64,000 nt of DNA from Kalymmatonema hyalinum WJT4-NPBG1 (lineage in GTDB: Bacteria; Cyanobacteriota; Cyanobacteriia; Cyanobacteriales; Nostocaceae): the NCBI GenBank assembly GCA_019359075.1, contig JAHHIB010000034.1, forward strand, positions 1 through 64,000. The letters are read 5' to 3'. Made by a program: the position numbers and the translations under genes. The notes under the pieces were generated by a model, which saw nothing but the letters and a program-made list of their open reading frames with translations, ran no database searches and was not told the DNA's origin. Below, piece by piece: positions 9,301 to 18,918 of the stretch (its first letter is position 1; each line of letters starts with the position of its first letter).

Positions 9301-11740
9301 AACAGATATCCTAGTCGGTTCTCCAATTGCCAGCCGCAACCGAGCCGAAATTGAGCCATTAATTGGATTTTTTGTCAATGTTTTGGTATTGCGTACTGAT
9401 TTATCTGAGCAACCTAGTTTTAGAGAGTTACTCGCACGAGTAAAATCAACAGCTTTAGAAGCTTACGTTCATCAAGACTTACCTTTCGATAAATTAGTAG
9501 AAGAACTACAGCCTGAACGCGATCTCAGCCACAACCCACTATTTCAGGTGATGTTTGTTCTCCAGAATGTGCCGATACCAACTCCACAGCTATCAGATAT
9601 TTCTCTAACTTTCACTGAAGCTGATAACGGCTCGGCTCAGTTCGATTTAACTCTTTTGATAGAAGATAGAGAGCAGGGATTAGTTGCAACATTAGAGTAC
9701 AATACGGATCTGTTTAACGCCGATACTATCGATCGGATGCTGGGACATTTCCAGACACTACTACAAGGTATAGTTAGCGATCCCGATACTGGTATTGCAG
9801 ATTTGCCTTTGTTAACAGAAGTCGAAAGGCATCAGTTACTAGTTGAATGGAATGATACTAAGAGAAACTATCCGCAAAATCAGTGCATACACCAACTATT
9901 TGAGCAGCAAGTAGAACTTACACCAGATGCGATCGCTCTCATCTTTGAAAATCAAAAACTTACCTACCGAGAGTTAAACGAGCGCGCTAACAAAGTTGCC
10001 CATTATCTCAAAACTCTGGGTGTGAAACCAGAGGTATTAGTTGGCATCTGCATGGAACGCTCTCTAGAAATGGTAATTGGGATATTGGCGATCGCCAAAG
10101 CAGGTGGTGCTTATGTACCTTTAGATCCCACTTATCCCAAAGAGCGTTTGGCATTCATGTTGGCAGATGCTCAAGTGTCGGTGCTGCTAGTACAACCACA
10201 TTTAGTTCAAGAACTACCGCCACACCAAGCGCAAGTAGTATGTATAGACTCCGAGTGCCAAGAGTTTGCTGCTTACAGTCCTGAAAACCCAACTAGTGAA
10301 GTTACAGCAGAAAACCTCGCTTATGTAATTTACACCTCCGGCTCCACAGGAAAGCCCAAGGGTGCAATGAACACTCACAAAGGCTTATGTAACCGTCTAC
10401 TCTGGATGCAAGATACATATCAACTCACAGCAACCGACAAAGTTTTACAGAAGACACCTTTTAGCTTTGATGTCTCAGTGTGGGAATTCTTCTGGGCTTT
10501 ATTGACAGGTGCGAGTTTAGTTTTAGCTAAACCAGGTGGACATCAAGATAGTAGATATCTAGTTCAACTGATTGCTCAAGAAAAAATTACTACGCTTCAC
10601 TTCGTTCCCTCGATGTTGCAAGTGTTTCTAGAAGAAACAGAACTAGAGAAATGTGGTAGTATCAAACGGGTGATTTGTAGTGGTGAGGCGTTACCTTTTG
10701 ACCTACAACAAGGCTTTTTTGAAAGATTAAACGCCGAGTTACACAACCTTTATGGGCCAACCGAAGCGGCAATTGACGTAACTTACTGGGCTTGTCAACC
10801 CAATAGTAATGAAAAGATAGTTCCTATTGGTCGTCCAATTGCCAATACACAGATATATATCTTAGATAAACATGTACAACCTGTTCCCATTGGTGTAAGT
10901 GGTGAGTTACACATTGGTGGCGTGGGATTAGCGCGTGGCTATTTGAATCAACCTGAATTGACTCAAGAAAAGTTTATTTCTAGTCCATTTGAATCAGGAA
11001 AATATTTCTACAAAACAGGTGATTTAGCGCGCTATCGTTCTGATGGAAATATTGAATATTTAGGCAGAATTGACTACCAAGTTAAAATTCGTGGTTTCCG
11101 TATTGAACTAGGAGAAATTGAGGCAGTATTAAGACAACACCCAACAGTAAGAGAAACGGTAGTAGTAGCCAGAGAAGATATACCAAAAAATCAACGTTTG
11201 GTAGCTTATGTAGTTCCCCATTCAGAAATGACATTTTCTGTGCATGAATTACGGAATTTTCTTAAGGAAAAACTACCTGATTATATGGTGCCTTCTGCCT
11301 TTGTGCAGTTAACTAAATTACCGCTTACACCCAATGGTAAAATAGATCGTAGCGCCTTACCTGTACCAGACGAGCAACGCCCTGATTTAAAAGAGGCTTA
11401 TGAGGCACCAAATTCTGAAGTAGAAAGAGCGATCGCTAAGATTTGGCTAGAGATATTGCACTTAGAAAAAGTAGGCGTAAATGATAACTTCTTTGATTTG
11501 GGTGGTAATTCATTATTAATGGTTCTGGTTAATCATAAATTACGAGAAATTCTGCACTGTGACATTTCAATTGTAGAAATGTTTCAGAACCCAACTATCA
11601 AATTTTTGGCTAAGTATATCAATCTAAGTTCAAGAGAGATAGTGGGTTTTGAATCCGTAAATAACCGCATTCAAAAGCAAAGAGAAGCTGTAAATAGGCA
11701 GAAAAGCTTGATGAAGCGCGGTAGGAATCTAAATAACTAA
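6371..11740 (+). CDS. NRPS loading protein: FAAL-ACP-C-A(Ser)-PCP
   Basis: 1789 residues. A fatty acyl-AMP ligase (about 1-590; LQYTSGSTGTPKGVMLNHGN near 185, LRTGDLGFLDNGEVFITGRAKD near 453) activates a fatty acid. It is passed to an ACP (LGLDSLRVFE, Ser near 651). A condensation domain follows (HHIVSDAWS near 845), then an adenylation domain (YVIYTSGSTGKPKG near 1318) and a PCP (DNFFDLGGNSLLM near 1710). The specificity positions, aligned by eye to GrsA, read D-V-W-H-I-S-L-I-D(-K), very close to the serine code DVWHLSLIDK. The protein should therefore make an N-acyl-serine starter. It opens the biosynthetic operon behind a GAGGGG ribosome site. Chain length cannot be read from sequence. Confidence 0.95.
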   Translation: MTTEPSNGLKEISGNYLTVVDVLRSKSFTQPDSYAFTFLQDGETIEATLTYQELDRRSRAIAQALTCQFASQLQALRLSGKRALLLYPPGLDYLAAFFGCLYAGVVAVPAYPPRNKRNTPRIQAIVSDAQVSVALTTTAILPTVQSLLTDKADLESLHWLTTDNLAQGIEQSWQEPLIHTDTLAFLQYTSGSTGTPKGVMLNHGNLLHNAATTYQFMEHSPSSKFVSWLPAYHDMGLIGGILQPLYGGFPCILMPPASFLQRPYRWLQAISHYKGTTSGGPNFAYELCVEKITPEQKETLDLSSWSVAFNGAEPIRSDTLERFAAAFASCGFRKEAFYPCYGMAEATLMISGSQKAASPVIKTVQKAALERNQVVEAVGNDEDVYSFVGCGQTIPQQQIVIAHPETLRRCQPDEVGEIWVSGPSVGKGYWNRTVETEQTFYAYLKDTGEGPFLRTGDLGFLDNGEVFITGRAKDLIIIRGRNLYPQDIELTAERSHPSLRLGSGAAFTVEVDNEERLVVVQELEFRAKPNLEEVTAAIRQAVTEEHEVQVYAVVLIKPGSIPKTSSGKIQRRACKAEFLAGSLEVVSSSILETVNFVENQNNLKRETLLALTPRECQPLLESYLVEQVARVLLIAPSQINSEQPLSTLGLDSLRVFELKNRIENELEVVVSIADFFEGVSTRALATKIIAELTAAACMPSVPVTKVQKATDFHPLSFGQRQLWFIHQLAPDTPAYNIPIAIKLKGCVNVTALTQSLNEIIRRHEVLRTNFALKEGDPVQVIKQAATLSLSIEDLRELSESDRTKEAQRLATDIATQAFDLSCQLLLRGLLLRLADQEYRLLLTLHHIVSDAWSIGVFIRELAALYEAFDRGKPSPLPELPIQYVDFAYWQRQTLQGERIQSLLAYWKQQLGGKLPVLNLPTDRPRSPLQTFKGGQATLVLPHTLTAALKNLSYQEGVTLFMTLLAAFKTLLYRYTGQTDILVGSPIASRNRAEIEPLIGFFVNVLVLRTDLSEQPSFRELLARVKSTALEAYVHQDLPFDKLVEELQPERDLSHNPLFQVMFVLQNVPIPTPQLSDISLTFTEADNGSAQFDLTLLIEDREQGLVATLEYNTDLFNADTIDRMLGHFQTLLQGIVSDPDTGIADLPLLTEVERHQLLVEWNDTKRNYPQNQCIHQLFEQQVELTPDAIALIFENQKLTYRELNERANKVAHYLKTLGVKPEVLVGICMERSLEMVIGILAIAKAGGAYVPLDPTYPKERLAFMLADAQVSVLLVQPHLVQELPPHQAQVVCIDSECQEFAAYSPENPTSEVTAENLAYVIYTSGSTGKPKGAMNTHKGLCNRLLWMQDTYQLTATDKVLQKTPFSFDVSVWEFFWALLTGASLVLAKPGGHQDSRYLVQLIAQEKITTLHFVPSMLQVFLEETELEKCGSIKRVICSGEALPFDLQQGFFERLNAELHNLYGPTEAAIDVTYWACQPNSNEKIVPIGRPIANTQIYILDKHVQPVPIGVSGELHIGGVGLARGYLNQPELTQEKFISSPFESGKYFYKTGDLARYRSDGNIEYLGRIDYQVKIRGFRIELGEIEAVLRQHPTVRETVVVAREDIPKNQRLVAYVVPHSEMTFSVHELRNFLKEKLPDYMVPSAFVQLTKLPLTPNGKIDRSALPVPDEQRPDLKEAYEAPNSEVERAIAKIWLEILHLEKVGVNDNFFDLGGNSLLMVLVNHKLREILHCDISIVEMFQNPTIKFLAKYINLSSREIVGFESVNNRIQKQREAVNRQKSLMKRGRNLNN

Positions 11741-11801
11741 CTAATTATTTTGCTTAAGCCAAGAAAATACTAATCAGTTAAATTAGGGAATTCAGACTAT
11801 C

Positions 11802-12668
11802 ATGGTTGAAACTGATACATTATTAATTAGCAGTGCAAAACTCATTCACAACAATACTTCCCAATCAATTTTGCAACTGCCTGTTCAAGACACTTTAGAA
11901 AACTTTAAGTCATTTGGTGTTTTACTATTTCGAGGTTTTGGCGTTGATTATGAACAGATGAAGGCATTTGCCGAAAAATTCAGTTCAAGATTTGTCTTGG
12001 ATAAAGACAGACCAATAGTTGATCCACGCAATAAATATGTCACTTTAGTAGACCCAGGGATGCACTATGTTAGCCCTCATTGTGAGAACGCTAATTCTCC
12101 ATTTCGCCCCGATGTAATATGGTTTTGCTGTGGTGTACCAGCTTCTCAAGGTGGTGAAACCTTATTTTGGGATGGAGTGCGAGTATGGCAGGAATTGAGT
12201 GAAGAATTGCGACAGTTATTTATTGCTAAAAAAATCAAATTCTTCCAAAAATTTCCTGCTGCTGACTGGAAGCGTTTTCTAGGAGTTGGTGCTACTCTAG
12301 CTGATGTTAAACGCACTCTCAACGGTATTCCCGGATTAAGTTACAACATTAATGAAGACCAGTCTATTTCTATAGAATATGTTTGCTCGGCTGTAGTTAA
12401 GACTAAATATGGTCATCAAGACGCATTTGCTAATAGTCTAATTGCCGAGTACAAAAATCCTAAAGGAGTCGTCACTTTTGCAGATGGTTCACCTATCCCA
12501 TCAGCAGTTATCAACCAAATTCAGCAAGTGATGAATAACTTAACTGAAGTGATACCCTGGCAATCAGGCGATTTAGTTATGATTGATAATTCTAGATTTT
12601 TGCATGGTCGTCGCTCATTTTCTGATACAAAACGCAGAATTTACTCTCTGCTCAGTTACTTGAAATAG
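11802..12668 (+). CDS. TauD/TfdA-family Fe(II)/2-oxoglutarate dioxygenase
   Basis: 288 residues. The metal facial triad is visible as H93-C-E95 (SPHCENANSPFRPD) and distal H268 (RFLHGRRSF), with arginines after it (DTKRRIYS) for 2-oxoglutarate. GVLLFRGFGVD and PASQGGETLFWDG are family hallmarks. It is shorter than, and only distantly similar to, the two SyrP-like hydroxylases of the locus, and no C*-type domain lies beside it. It sits 61 bp after the serine-loading protein and before the first PKS, so it may oxidise the seryl unit, the first ketide or the acyl chain; the substrate is unknown. The intergenic DNA after it carries a short tandem repeat. Confidence 0.85.
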   Translation: MVETDTLLISSAKLIHNNTSQSILQLPVQDTLENFKSFGVLLFRGFGVDYEQMKAFAEKFSSRFVLDKDRPIVDPRNKYVTLVDPGMHYVSPHCENANSPFRPDVIWFCCGVPASQGGETLFWDGVRVWQELSEELRQLFIAKKIKFFQKFPAADWKRFLGVGATLADVKRTLNGIPGLSYNINEDQSISIEYVCSAVVKTKYGHQDAFANSLIAEYKNPKGVVTFADGSPIPSAVINQIQQVMNNLTEVIPWQSGDLVMIDNSRFLHGRRSFSDTKRRIYSLLSYLK

Positions 12669-12692
12669 CAATATATGTTCATGAAAATCTCA

Positions 12693-12724
12693 CTCTGCGA
12701 CTCTGCGACTCTGCGACTCTGCGT
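12693..12724. repeat. Short tandem repeat, 8-bp unit CTCTGCGA x4
   Basis: Four head-to-tail copies of CTCTGCGA (the last ending in T) lie in the 121-bp spacer between the dioxygenase and PKS genes. They are flanked by TCTCA on the left and TGAGA on the right. Tandem heptamer/octamer repeats of this kind (STRR) are common in heterocystous cyanobacteria. No regulatory role is evident. Confidence 0.8.
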
Positions 12725-12789
12725 GAGACAAAAAAATATTGCATAAAAATACAAAACCTTTTCTTCTAATTCAACCCAAGTGAGAGAAA

Positions 12790-15700
12790 ATGGGTAGCAC
12801 AGAATCTGACGCATCAATGGAAGGAATAGCAATTATTGGTATATCAGGACGTTTCCCTGGAGCCAATAATGTTGCAGAATTTTGGCATAATTTACAAGCG
12901 GGAATAGAATCAATTTCTCAGCTGACAGATGAAGAGTTATTATCAGCAGGTGTTGCTCCTAGTTGTTTAGATGATAGTAACTATGTCAAAGCAAGCGGTG
13001 TTTTGAACGATCTTGATTTATTTGATGCTGCATTTTTTGACTTTAATCCTAAAGAAGCAGAAATTACCGATCCACAACACCGTTTATTTTTAGAGTGTGC
13101 TTGGGAAGCCCTAGAAAGTGCTGGTTATGATTCCAATAGATGTGAAAGTCGGATAGGAGTTTATGCAGGTGCTACTTTAAATAATTATTTATGTTTTGAC
13201 TTAAATAGTGACAAATTTGGCTCTGCACAGTCTTATCAAAAATTAATTGGTAATGATAAAGATTTTCTGTCTACCCGTGTCTCTTACAAGTTAAATTTAA
13301 CTGGGCCAAGTCTGACTGTTCAAACAGCTTGTTCTACTTCACTAGTAGCAATAAGCCTTGCTTGCCAAAGTTTAATTAATTATCAATGTGATATGGCTTT
13401 GGCGGGAGGAGTTTCTATTCGAGTTCCTCACAAAACAGGTTATTTGTCTCAACCAGGAGGAACTTTATCTCCTGATGGTCATTGTCGTGCTTTTGATGCC
13501 CAAGCTCAAGGTACAACTGTTGGTAATGGTGTGGGAGTTGTTCTGCTCAAACGGCTAGAGGATGCGATCGCAGATGGTGATCACATCTATGCAGTGATTA
13601 AAGGTTGGGCAATTAACAACGATGGTTCACTGAAAGTTGGTTATACAGCGCCTAGCGTCGATGGACAAGCAGAAGCGATCGCAGAAGCAATAATGTTAGC
13701 AGGGGTTGAACCTGAAACTATCAGCTATGTTGAGGCTCATGGTACTGGCACAACTTTAGGCGATCCGATTGAAATTGCTGCTTTAACCAAAGTTTTTCGC
13801 TCCAGTACAGAGAAAAAAGGTTTTTGTGCAATCGGTTCTGTCAAAACAAATATCGGTCATCTCGATGCAGCCGCCGGAGTCACGGGATTAATTAAGACGG
13901 CTTTATCCCTCAAACATCAACAAATACCACCCAGCCTGAATTTTGAACAACCTAACCCCCAGATTGATTTTGACAATAGTCCTTTTTACGTCAATACAAA
14001 ACTGACCCAATGGCAACAAGACCTATCTCCGCGTCGCGCTGGTGTTAGTTCTTTGGGGATGGGAGGAACCAATGCCCATGTCATTTTAGAAGAAGCCCCA
14101 ACACTTGCAAGTTCTAGCCCTTCTCGCCCTTGGCAATTGTTAGTAATCTCCGCCAAAACTGAATCTGCATTAGAAACTGCTACCGACAATCTGGCTCAAC
14201 ATCTCATGCAGCATCCTGACCTAAATCTGGCGGATGTTGCTTACACTCTGCAAGTAGGACGCAAAGAGTTTAATCATCGTCGTATCTTAGTGTGTCAGGA
14301 TATTCAAGATGCGGTTAATGCTCTAGAAAATAGAGATTCTCAACGAGTTTTCACCCACTACCAAGAACCCTGTGAGCGCCCGATTACCTTCATGTTTCCT
14401 GGGCAAGGTAGTCAGTATGTCAACATGGGTAAGGAACTATATCAAACAGAGCCAATCTTTCGTGAATATGTAGATCGCTGCTGTTTGATACTTAGACCTC
14501 TATTGGATTTAGATTTACGTTCAGTCATCTATCCCCAAGAATCTGACACAGAAACAGCACAGGAAAAACTCAAACAAACATCCCTAGCCCAGCCAGCATT
14601 ATTTGTCATCGAGTATGCCTTAGCTCAGATGTGGATGTCGTGGGGAATTTCTCCGAGTGCAATGATTGGTCATAGCATCGGGGAATATGTGGCTGCTTGT
14701 CTTGCTGGCGTTATGTCCCTAGAAGACGCATTAACTCTTGTTGCTATGCGTGGGCGACTAATGCAGCAATTGCCAAGCGGGAGTATGCTATCGATTCCTC
14801 TTTCAGAAGCAGAGGTTAAACCCCTGCTCAATGAAAACTTATCTTTAGCTGCTAGTAATGCACCGTCTTCTTGTGTAGTCTCAGGAACCCATGCCGCTAT
14901 AGATGAACTTTCTGAGCGACTAATTGCTCAAGGGTTAGAATACCGTCGCCTGCATACTTCCCATGCTTTCCATTCTCAGATGATGGAACCGATTTTGCAG
15001 GCATTTATTGCGGAAGTTAAGAAAATTACTTTAAATCCTCCGCAAATTCCCTTTATCTCTAATCTCACTGGAACTTGGATATCGGCACAAGAAGCTACAA
15101 ATCCGAATTACTGGGCAAGCCATTTACGGCAAACAGTGCGGTTTGCAGATGGTATCTCTGTGTTACTGCAAGAGCCAAACCGGATTCTTCTAGAAGTAGG
15201 GGCGGGGCGGACTTTGTATACCTTTGTCAAACAACAAGCAGGAGGAACTCAGCAGGCGATACTGTCTTCATTACGACATCCCAAAGAAGAACAAGCAGAT
15301 GTAGCGTTCTTGCTAAATACACTTGGTCGCCTCTGGTTTTTCGGAGTTTCAGTAGATTGGTCTAACTTTTATGCTTCTGAGCGCCGTCATCGCATCCCCC
15401 TACCGACATATCCTTTTGAGCGTCAACGTTACTGGATAGAACCTCAGAAAAAATCTAGTGAGTCTCCTGCTGTCAACCAGAAAAATTCCAACATAGCTAA
15501 CTGGTTTTATCTACCAGTTTGGAAACAAGCAATTGCACCCCAACCTGTGAAATCTGAAAAACAGGTGTTGGTATTTGCTGATACTTATCAAGTAGGTTCA
15601 CAAATAGTCAAACGTTTAGCAGGTGAAGACCAAAATGTTATTACTATCTGGCAGGGAGAGCAGTTTAGCAAACTGAGTGAAAGGGAATATACCATCAATC

Positions 15701-18700
15701 CCAGCCAGCCTGATGATTATGATGCTCTCATCGAAGAATTGCAATTTTCAGGGCAAATTCCAGATGCAATCATACATTTATGGAGTATCACACCTACTGA
15801 ACAAACAACATCGGGAATTGAGTTTTTTGATAATTGCCAAAACGCAGGTTTTTATAGTCTGTTATTCCTGGCACAGTCTCTTAGTAAACAAAATATTACT
15901 CAACCTGTAGATATCTTGGTCGTCACCAACGATATATACGACGTGACAGGTTTGGAAAAATTATGTCCAGAGAAAGCAACCGTCTTAGGAATGTGTAAAA
16001 CCATTCCGCAAGAGTATCCAAATATTTCCTGTCGCAGCATTGATATTGTGCTTCCTCCGGCTGGAACTGTTGCAGAAAGCCAACTATTAGACCAACTTCT
16101 AGCGGAGTTAAATGCTAAAGAATTTGAGAGTGCGAGCGCTTATCGTGGGCATCATCGCTGGGTACAGTCTTATGAACCACTACGTCTAGATAACAACCAA
16201 CCGCCCAAGTTGCGGCAAGAAGGAGTATATCTAATTACTGGTGGGTTAGGTGGTATTGGTTTGGAAATAGCTGAGTATTTAGCTCAGGCAGTAAAAGCAA
16301 AACTAATACTAATTGGTTCTTCGGCTTTCCCTAGCACAGATGAATGGCAGCAATGGCTGGCAACTCACGACGAACAAGACAAATTCAGCAGTAAGATCCG
16401 AAAATTACAGGAACTAGAAAAACTGGGTGCAGAGATTTTGACCTTGAGTGTTGACGTAGCCAATGCAGACCAAATGCAAGCAGCTATTACTCAGGGTGTA
16501 GCCCGTTTTGGTCAGATACATGGCGTTATTCATGCTGCTGGGATCAAGTTATTTAGAACAGTTCAAGAGATCACTAGAAGCGAATGCGAACAACAACTCA
16601 GAGCTAATGGTCATGGACTGTTTATTTTAGAAACAGCATTGCAAGGAACCGAGCTTGATTTCTGTGTCTTGATATCCTCCTTGTCATCTGTTTTAGGTGC
16701 ATTGGGTATGGCGGCTTATCCAGCAGCCCATCACTTCACCGATGCCTTTGTTTATAAACATAACCAAACAAGCTCTACACCTTGGCTGAGTGTGAATTGG
16801 GATAACTGGTTAACTAGTCAATTGGCTACAGAATTGGCGACAAAACCAGAAATTTCCACTGAATTGTTCATGAATAACAAAGAAGGTGTCGAGGTATTTC
16901 AACGAGTCTTATCTTTAAATAAAGTCAATCAGATAGTTGTCTCAACAACAGATTTACAAGCCAGAATCGAACAGTGGATTAAGCCTTCAGAAATCATCAA
17001 TCAACCTAATTCACTAACATTACACTCCAGACCATTCTTGCAGAATAGTTATATTGCTCCCAGAAATGAAATAGAGCAAACCATTGCTAACATCTGGCAA
17101 GAAATTCTCGGGATTGAACAAGTAGGTATTGACGATAACTTTTTAGAATTAGGCGGCGATTCTTTGTTGAGTATTCAGATTACTGCTAGAGCCAACAAAG
17201 CAGGTCTGCGGTTTACTAATCAGCATTTGTTTGAATACCCAACTATTGCACAATTAGCAGAAATAGCAGGAAGAACTCAGACTGTCTTAAGCGAACAGGG
17301 ATTAGTGGAAGGGGAACTGCCCCTAACACCAATTCAGCACTGGTTTTTTGAGCAGAATTTAGTTGATGCACACCACTGGAATCAAACAGTATTGCTAGAG
17401 GTGCAACAATCTCTTAACCCGGTGTTCTTGCAACAGGCGGTTCAAGATTTACTGATCCACCATGATGCTTTGCGACTGCGTTTTAGAGAAGAAGCATCGG
17501 ATTGGCAGCAGGTAAATGCTAGTCCTGATGAAGTTGTACCGTTTGAAAAGATAGATTTATCAGGACTGTCACCACAACAGCAGGAACAAGCGTTTGAGAC
17601 ATCTGCTATAGAAATACAAGCTAGTCTAAATCTTACTTCTGGCCCGATTGTGCGGGTTGCCTTCTTTGATTTTGGAATCCATCAACCAAGCCGGATACTG
17701 TTGGCGGTTCACCATTTGGCGATTGATGTTGGTTCTTGGCGAATTTTGCTGGAAGATTTGGAGACTGCATACCAACAACTCAGTCAAGGAAAAGCAATCA
17801 AGCTACAGCCGAAGACAACTTCATTCAAACACTGGGCTTTGCGGCTAACTGAGTACGCCCAGTCAATCGAGTTACAAAGAGAACAGGTTTATTGGTTAGC
17901 AGCTGAGCGTGACTGGGTATTACCTTTGCCCGTAGATTATGCGGATGGTGCTAATACTGTAGAGTCTGCTGAGACTATTTCTGTAACCTTGAGTTTGTCA
18001 GAAACGCAAGCATTACAAGAAGAGATTGCAGCAACTTATCGAGTCCAAACCGACGATGTGCTACTTGCTGCTTTAGCGCAAGCATTTAGTAAATGGACTG
18101 GAACGCGCTCACTTTTGATTGACTTAGAGGGAAATGGCAGGGATGTAATTTTCGATGATATTGATTTATCCCGTACAGTAGGCTGGTTTACTAATATTGC
18201 CCCCATGCTTTTAGAGATTGGGGAGACTGAGCAAACTGGGGAAATCTTAAAGCAGGTGAAAGAGCAACTCCGTAGTTTCCCAAATCAGGGTTTGGGGTAT
18301 GGTGTTTTACGCTATTTGAGTGGCGATGAGATTATTACCGAAAAATTGCGTTCGCTGCAACAAGCAGAGGTACTTTTCCTTTACCTTGGCAACTACGAGC
18401 GAACTGTACCTGAATCTTCTTTATTAAAGTTATCCCCAAAATCTAGCGGTTTATCCCGTAGTTCACGCGCACAACGCAGCCATCTCATAGAAATTAATGC
18501 CTTGATAGTCCAAGACCAACTCAAAGTTGATTGGATTTACAGCCAAAATGTACATCGACAAGAAACAGTCGAGACGTTAGCTCAAGATTTTCTAGCAGCA
18601 CTCCAAGCGTTAATTACTGACAGTCAATCTTCTTCATCAAAAAACTTTACGGCTTCCGACTTTGCAGAGTTTAAGTTAAGTCAATGGAATCAAGACGATA

Positions 18701-18741
18701 TCGACAATATTTTGGCAGCCATTAATCAAGTTACAACTTAA
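12790..18741 (+). CDS. PKS module KS-AT-KR-ACP with C-terminal epimerization domain
   Basis: 1983 residues. Ketosynthase with C181, H317 (EAHGTGT) and H357 (NIGHLDAAAG). Acyltransferase with S629 (GHSIGEY) and HAFH at 725, which points to malonyl-CoA. Ketoreductase with GGLGGIG near 1150. ACP with S1458 (LGGDSLLS). The C-terminus is an NRPS-type epimerization domain: LTPIQHWFFEQ, HHLAIDVGSW (H1641, H1642, D1646), DLEGNGRD, TVGWFTNIAP and GLGYGVLRYL. A COM-like acidic tail follows. Two points are odd. An E domain on a polyketide module has no usual amino-acid alpha carbon to act on. The KR also lacks the catalytic Lys (N1273 in ANGHG) and Asn (AAHH instead of AAN), so beta-ketone retention is plausible. 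It should extend acyl-Ser by C2 and hand over to the Gly module. Confidence 0.92.
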   Translation: MGSTESDASMEGIAIIGISGRFPGANNVAEFWHNLQAGIESISQLTDEELLSAGVAPSCLDDSNYVKASGVLNDLDLFDAAFFDFNPKEAEITDPQHRLFLECAWEALESAGYDSNRCESRIGVYAGATLNNYLCFDLNSDKFGSAQSYQKLIGNDKDFLSTRVSYKLNLTGPSLTVQTACSTSLVAISLACQSLINYQCDMALAGGVSIRVPHKTGYLSQPGGTLSPDGHCRAFDAQAQGTTVGNGVGVVLLKRLEDAIADGDHIYAVIKGWAINNDGSLKVGYTAPSVDGQAEAIAEAIMLAGVEPETISYVEAHGTGTTLGDPIEIAALTKVFRSSTEKKGFCAIGSVKTNIGHLDAAAGVTGLIKTALSLKHQQIPPSLNFEQPNPQIDFDNSPFYVNTKLTQWQQDLSPRRAGVSSLGMGGTNAHVILEEAPTLASSSPSRPWQLLVISAKTESALETATDNLAQHLMQHPDLNLADVAYTLQVGRKEFNHRRILVCQDIQDAVNALENRDSQRVFTHYQEPCERPITFMFPGQGSQYVNMGKELYQTEPIFREYVDRCCLILRPLLDLDLRSVIYPQESDTETAQEKLKQTSLAQPALFVIEYALAQMWMSWGISPSAMIGHSIGEYVAACLAGVMSLEDALTLVAMRGRLMQQLPSGSMLSIPLSEAEVKPLLNENLSLAASNAPSSCVVSGTHAAIDELSERLIAQGLEYRRLHTSHAFHSQMMEPILQAFIAEVKKITLNPPQIPFISNLTGTWISAQEATNPNYWASHLRQTVRFADGISVLLQEPNRILLEVGAGRTLYTFVKQQAGGTQQAILSSLRHPKEEQADVAFLLNTLGRLWFFGVSVDWSNFYASERRHRIPLPTYPFERQRYWIEPQKKSSESPAVNQKNSNIANWFYLPVWKQAIAPQPVKSEKQVLVFADTYQVGSQIVKRLAGEDQNVITIWQGEQFSKLSEREYTINPSQPDDYDALIEELQFSGQIPDAIIHLWSITPTEQTTSGIEFFDNCQNAGFYSLLFLAQSLSKQNITQPVDILVVTNDIYDVTGLEKLCPEKATVLGMCKTIPQEYPNISCRSIDIVLPPAGTVAESQLLDQLLAELNAKEFESASAYRGHHRWVQSYEPLRLDNNQPPKLRQEGVYLITGGLGGIGLEIAEYLAQAVKAKLILIGSSAFPSTDEWQQWLATHDEQDKFSSKIRKLQELEKLGAEILTLSVDVANADQMQAAITQGVARFGQIHGVIHAAGIKLFRTVQEITRSECEQQLRANGHGLFILETALQGTELDFCVLISSLSSVLGALGMAAYPAAHHFTDAFVYKHNQTSSTPWLSVNWDNWLTSQLATELATKPEISTELFMNNKEGVEVFQRVLSLNKVNQIVVSTTDLQARIEQWIKPSEIINQPNSLTLHSRPFLQNSYIAPRNEIEQTIANIWQEILGIEQVGIDDNFLELGGDSLLSIQITARANKAGLRFTNQHLFEYPTIAQLAEIAGRTQTVLSEQGLVEGELPLTPIQHWFFEQNLVDAHHWNQTVLLEVQQSLNPVFLQQAVQDLLIHHDALRLRFREEASDWQQVNASPDEVVPFEKIDLSGLSPQQQEQAFETSAIEIQASLNLTSGPIVRVAFFDFGIHQPSRILLAVHHLAIDVGSWRILLEDLETAYQQLSQGKAIKLQPKTTSFKHWALRLTEYAQSIELQREQVYWLAAERDWVLPLPVDYADGANTVESAETISVTLSLSETQALQEEIAATYRVQTDDVLLAALAQAFSKWTGTRSLLIDLEGNGRDVIFDDIDLSRTVGWFTNIAPMLLEIGETEQTGEILKQVKEQLRSFPNQGLGYGVLRYLSGDEIITEKLRSLQQAEVLFLYLGNYERTVPESSLLKLSPKSSGLSRSSRAQRSHLIEINALIVQDQLKVDWIYSQNVHRQETVETLAQDFLAALQALITDSQSSSSKNFTASDFAEFKLSQWNQDDIDNILAAINQVTT

Positions 18742-18918
18742 AGCATTCTTGATGAATCAATAAAAATTTTAATACTATTTTGTAGCTAAAAGGAATAATC
18801 ACAATTAGATGAAACAGATAAAAATATACATATTGTAATTACATAAAGTTCCTTTCTGGAATAATTGTATATCGGACATAAGTGCATCAAATTCTTTCAA
18901 ACTACTGAGGCAAGATAA

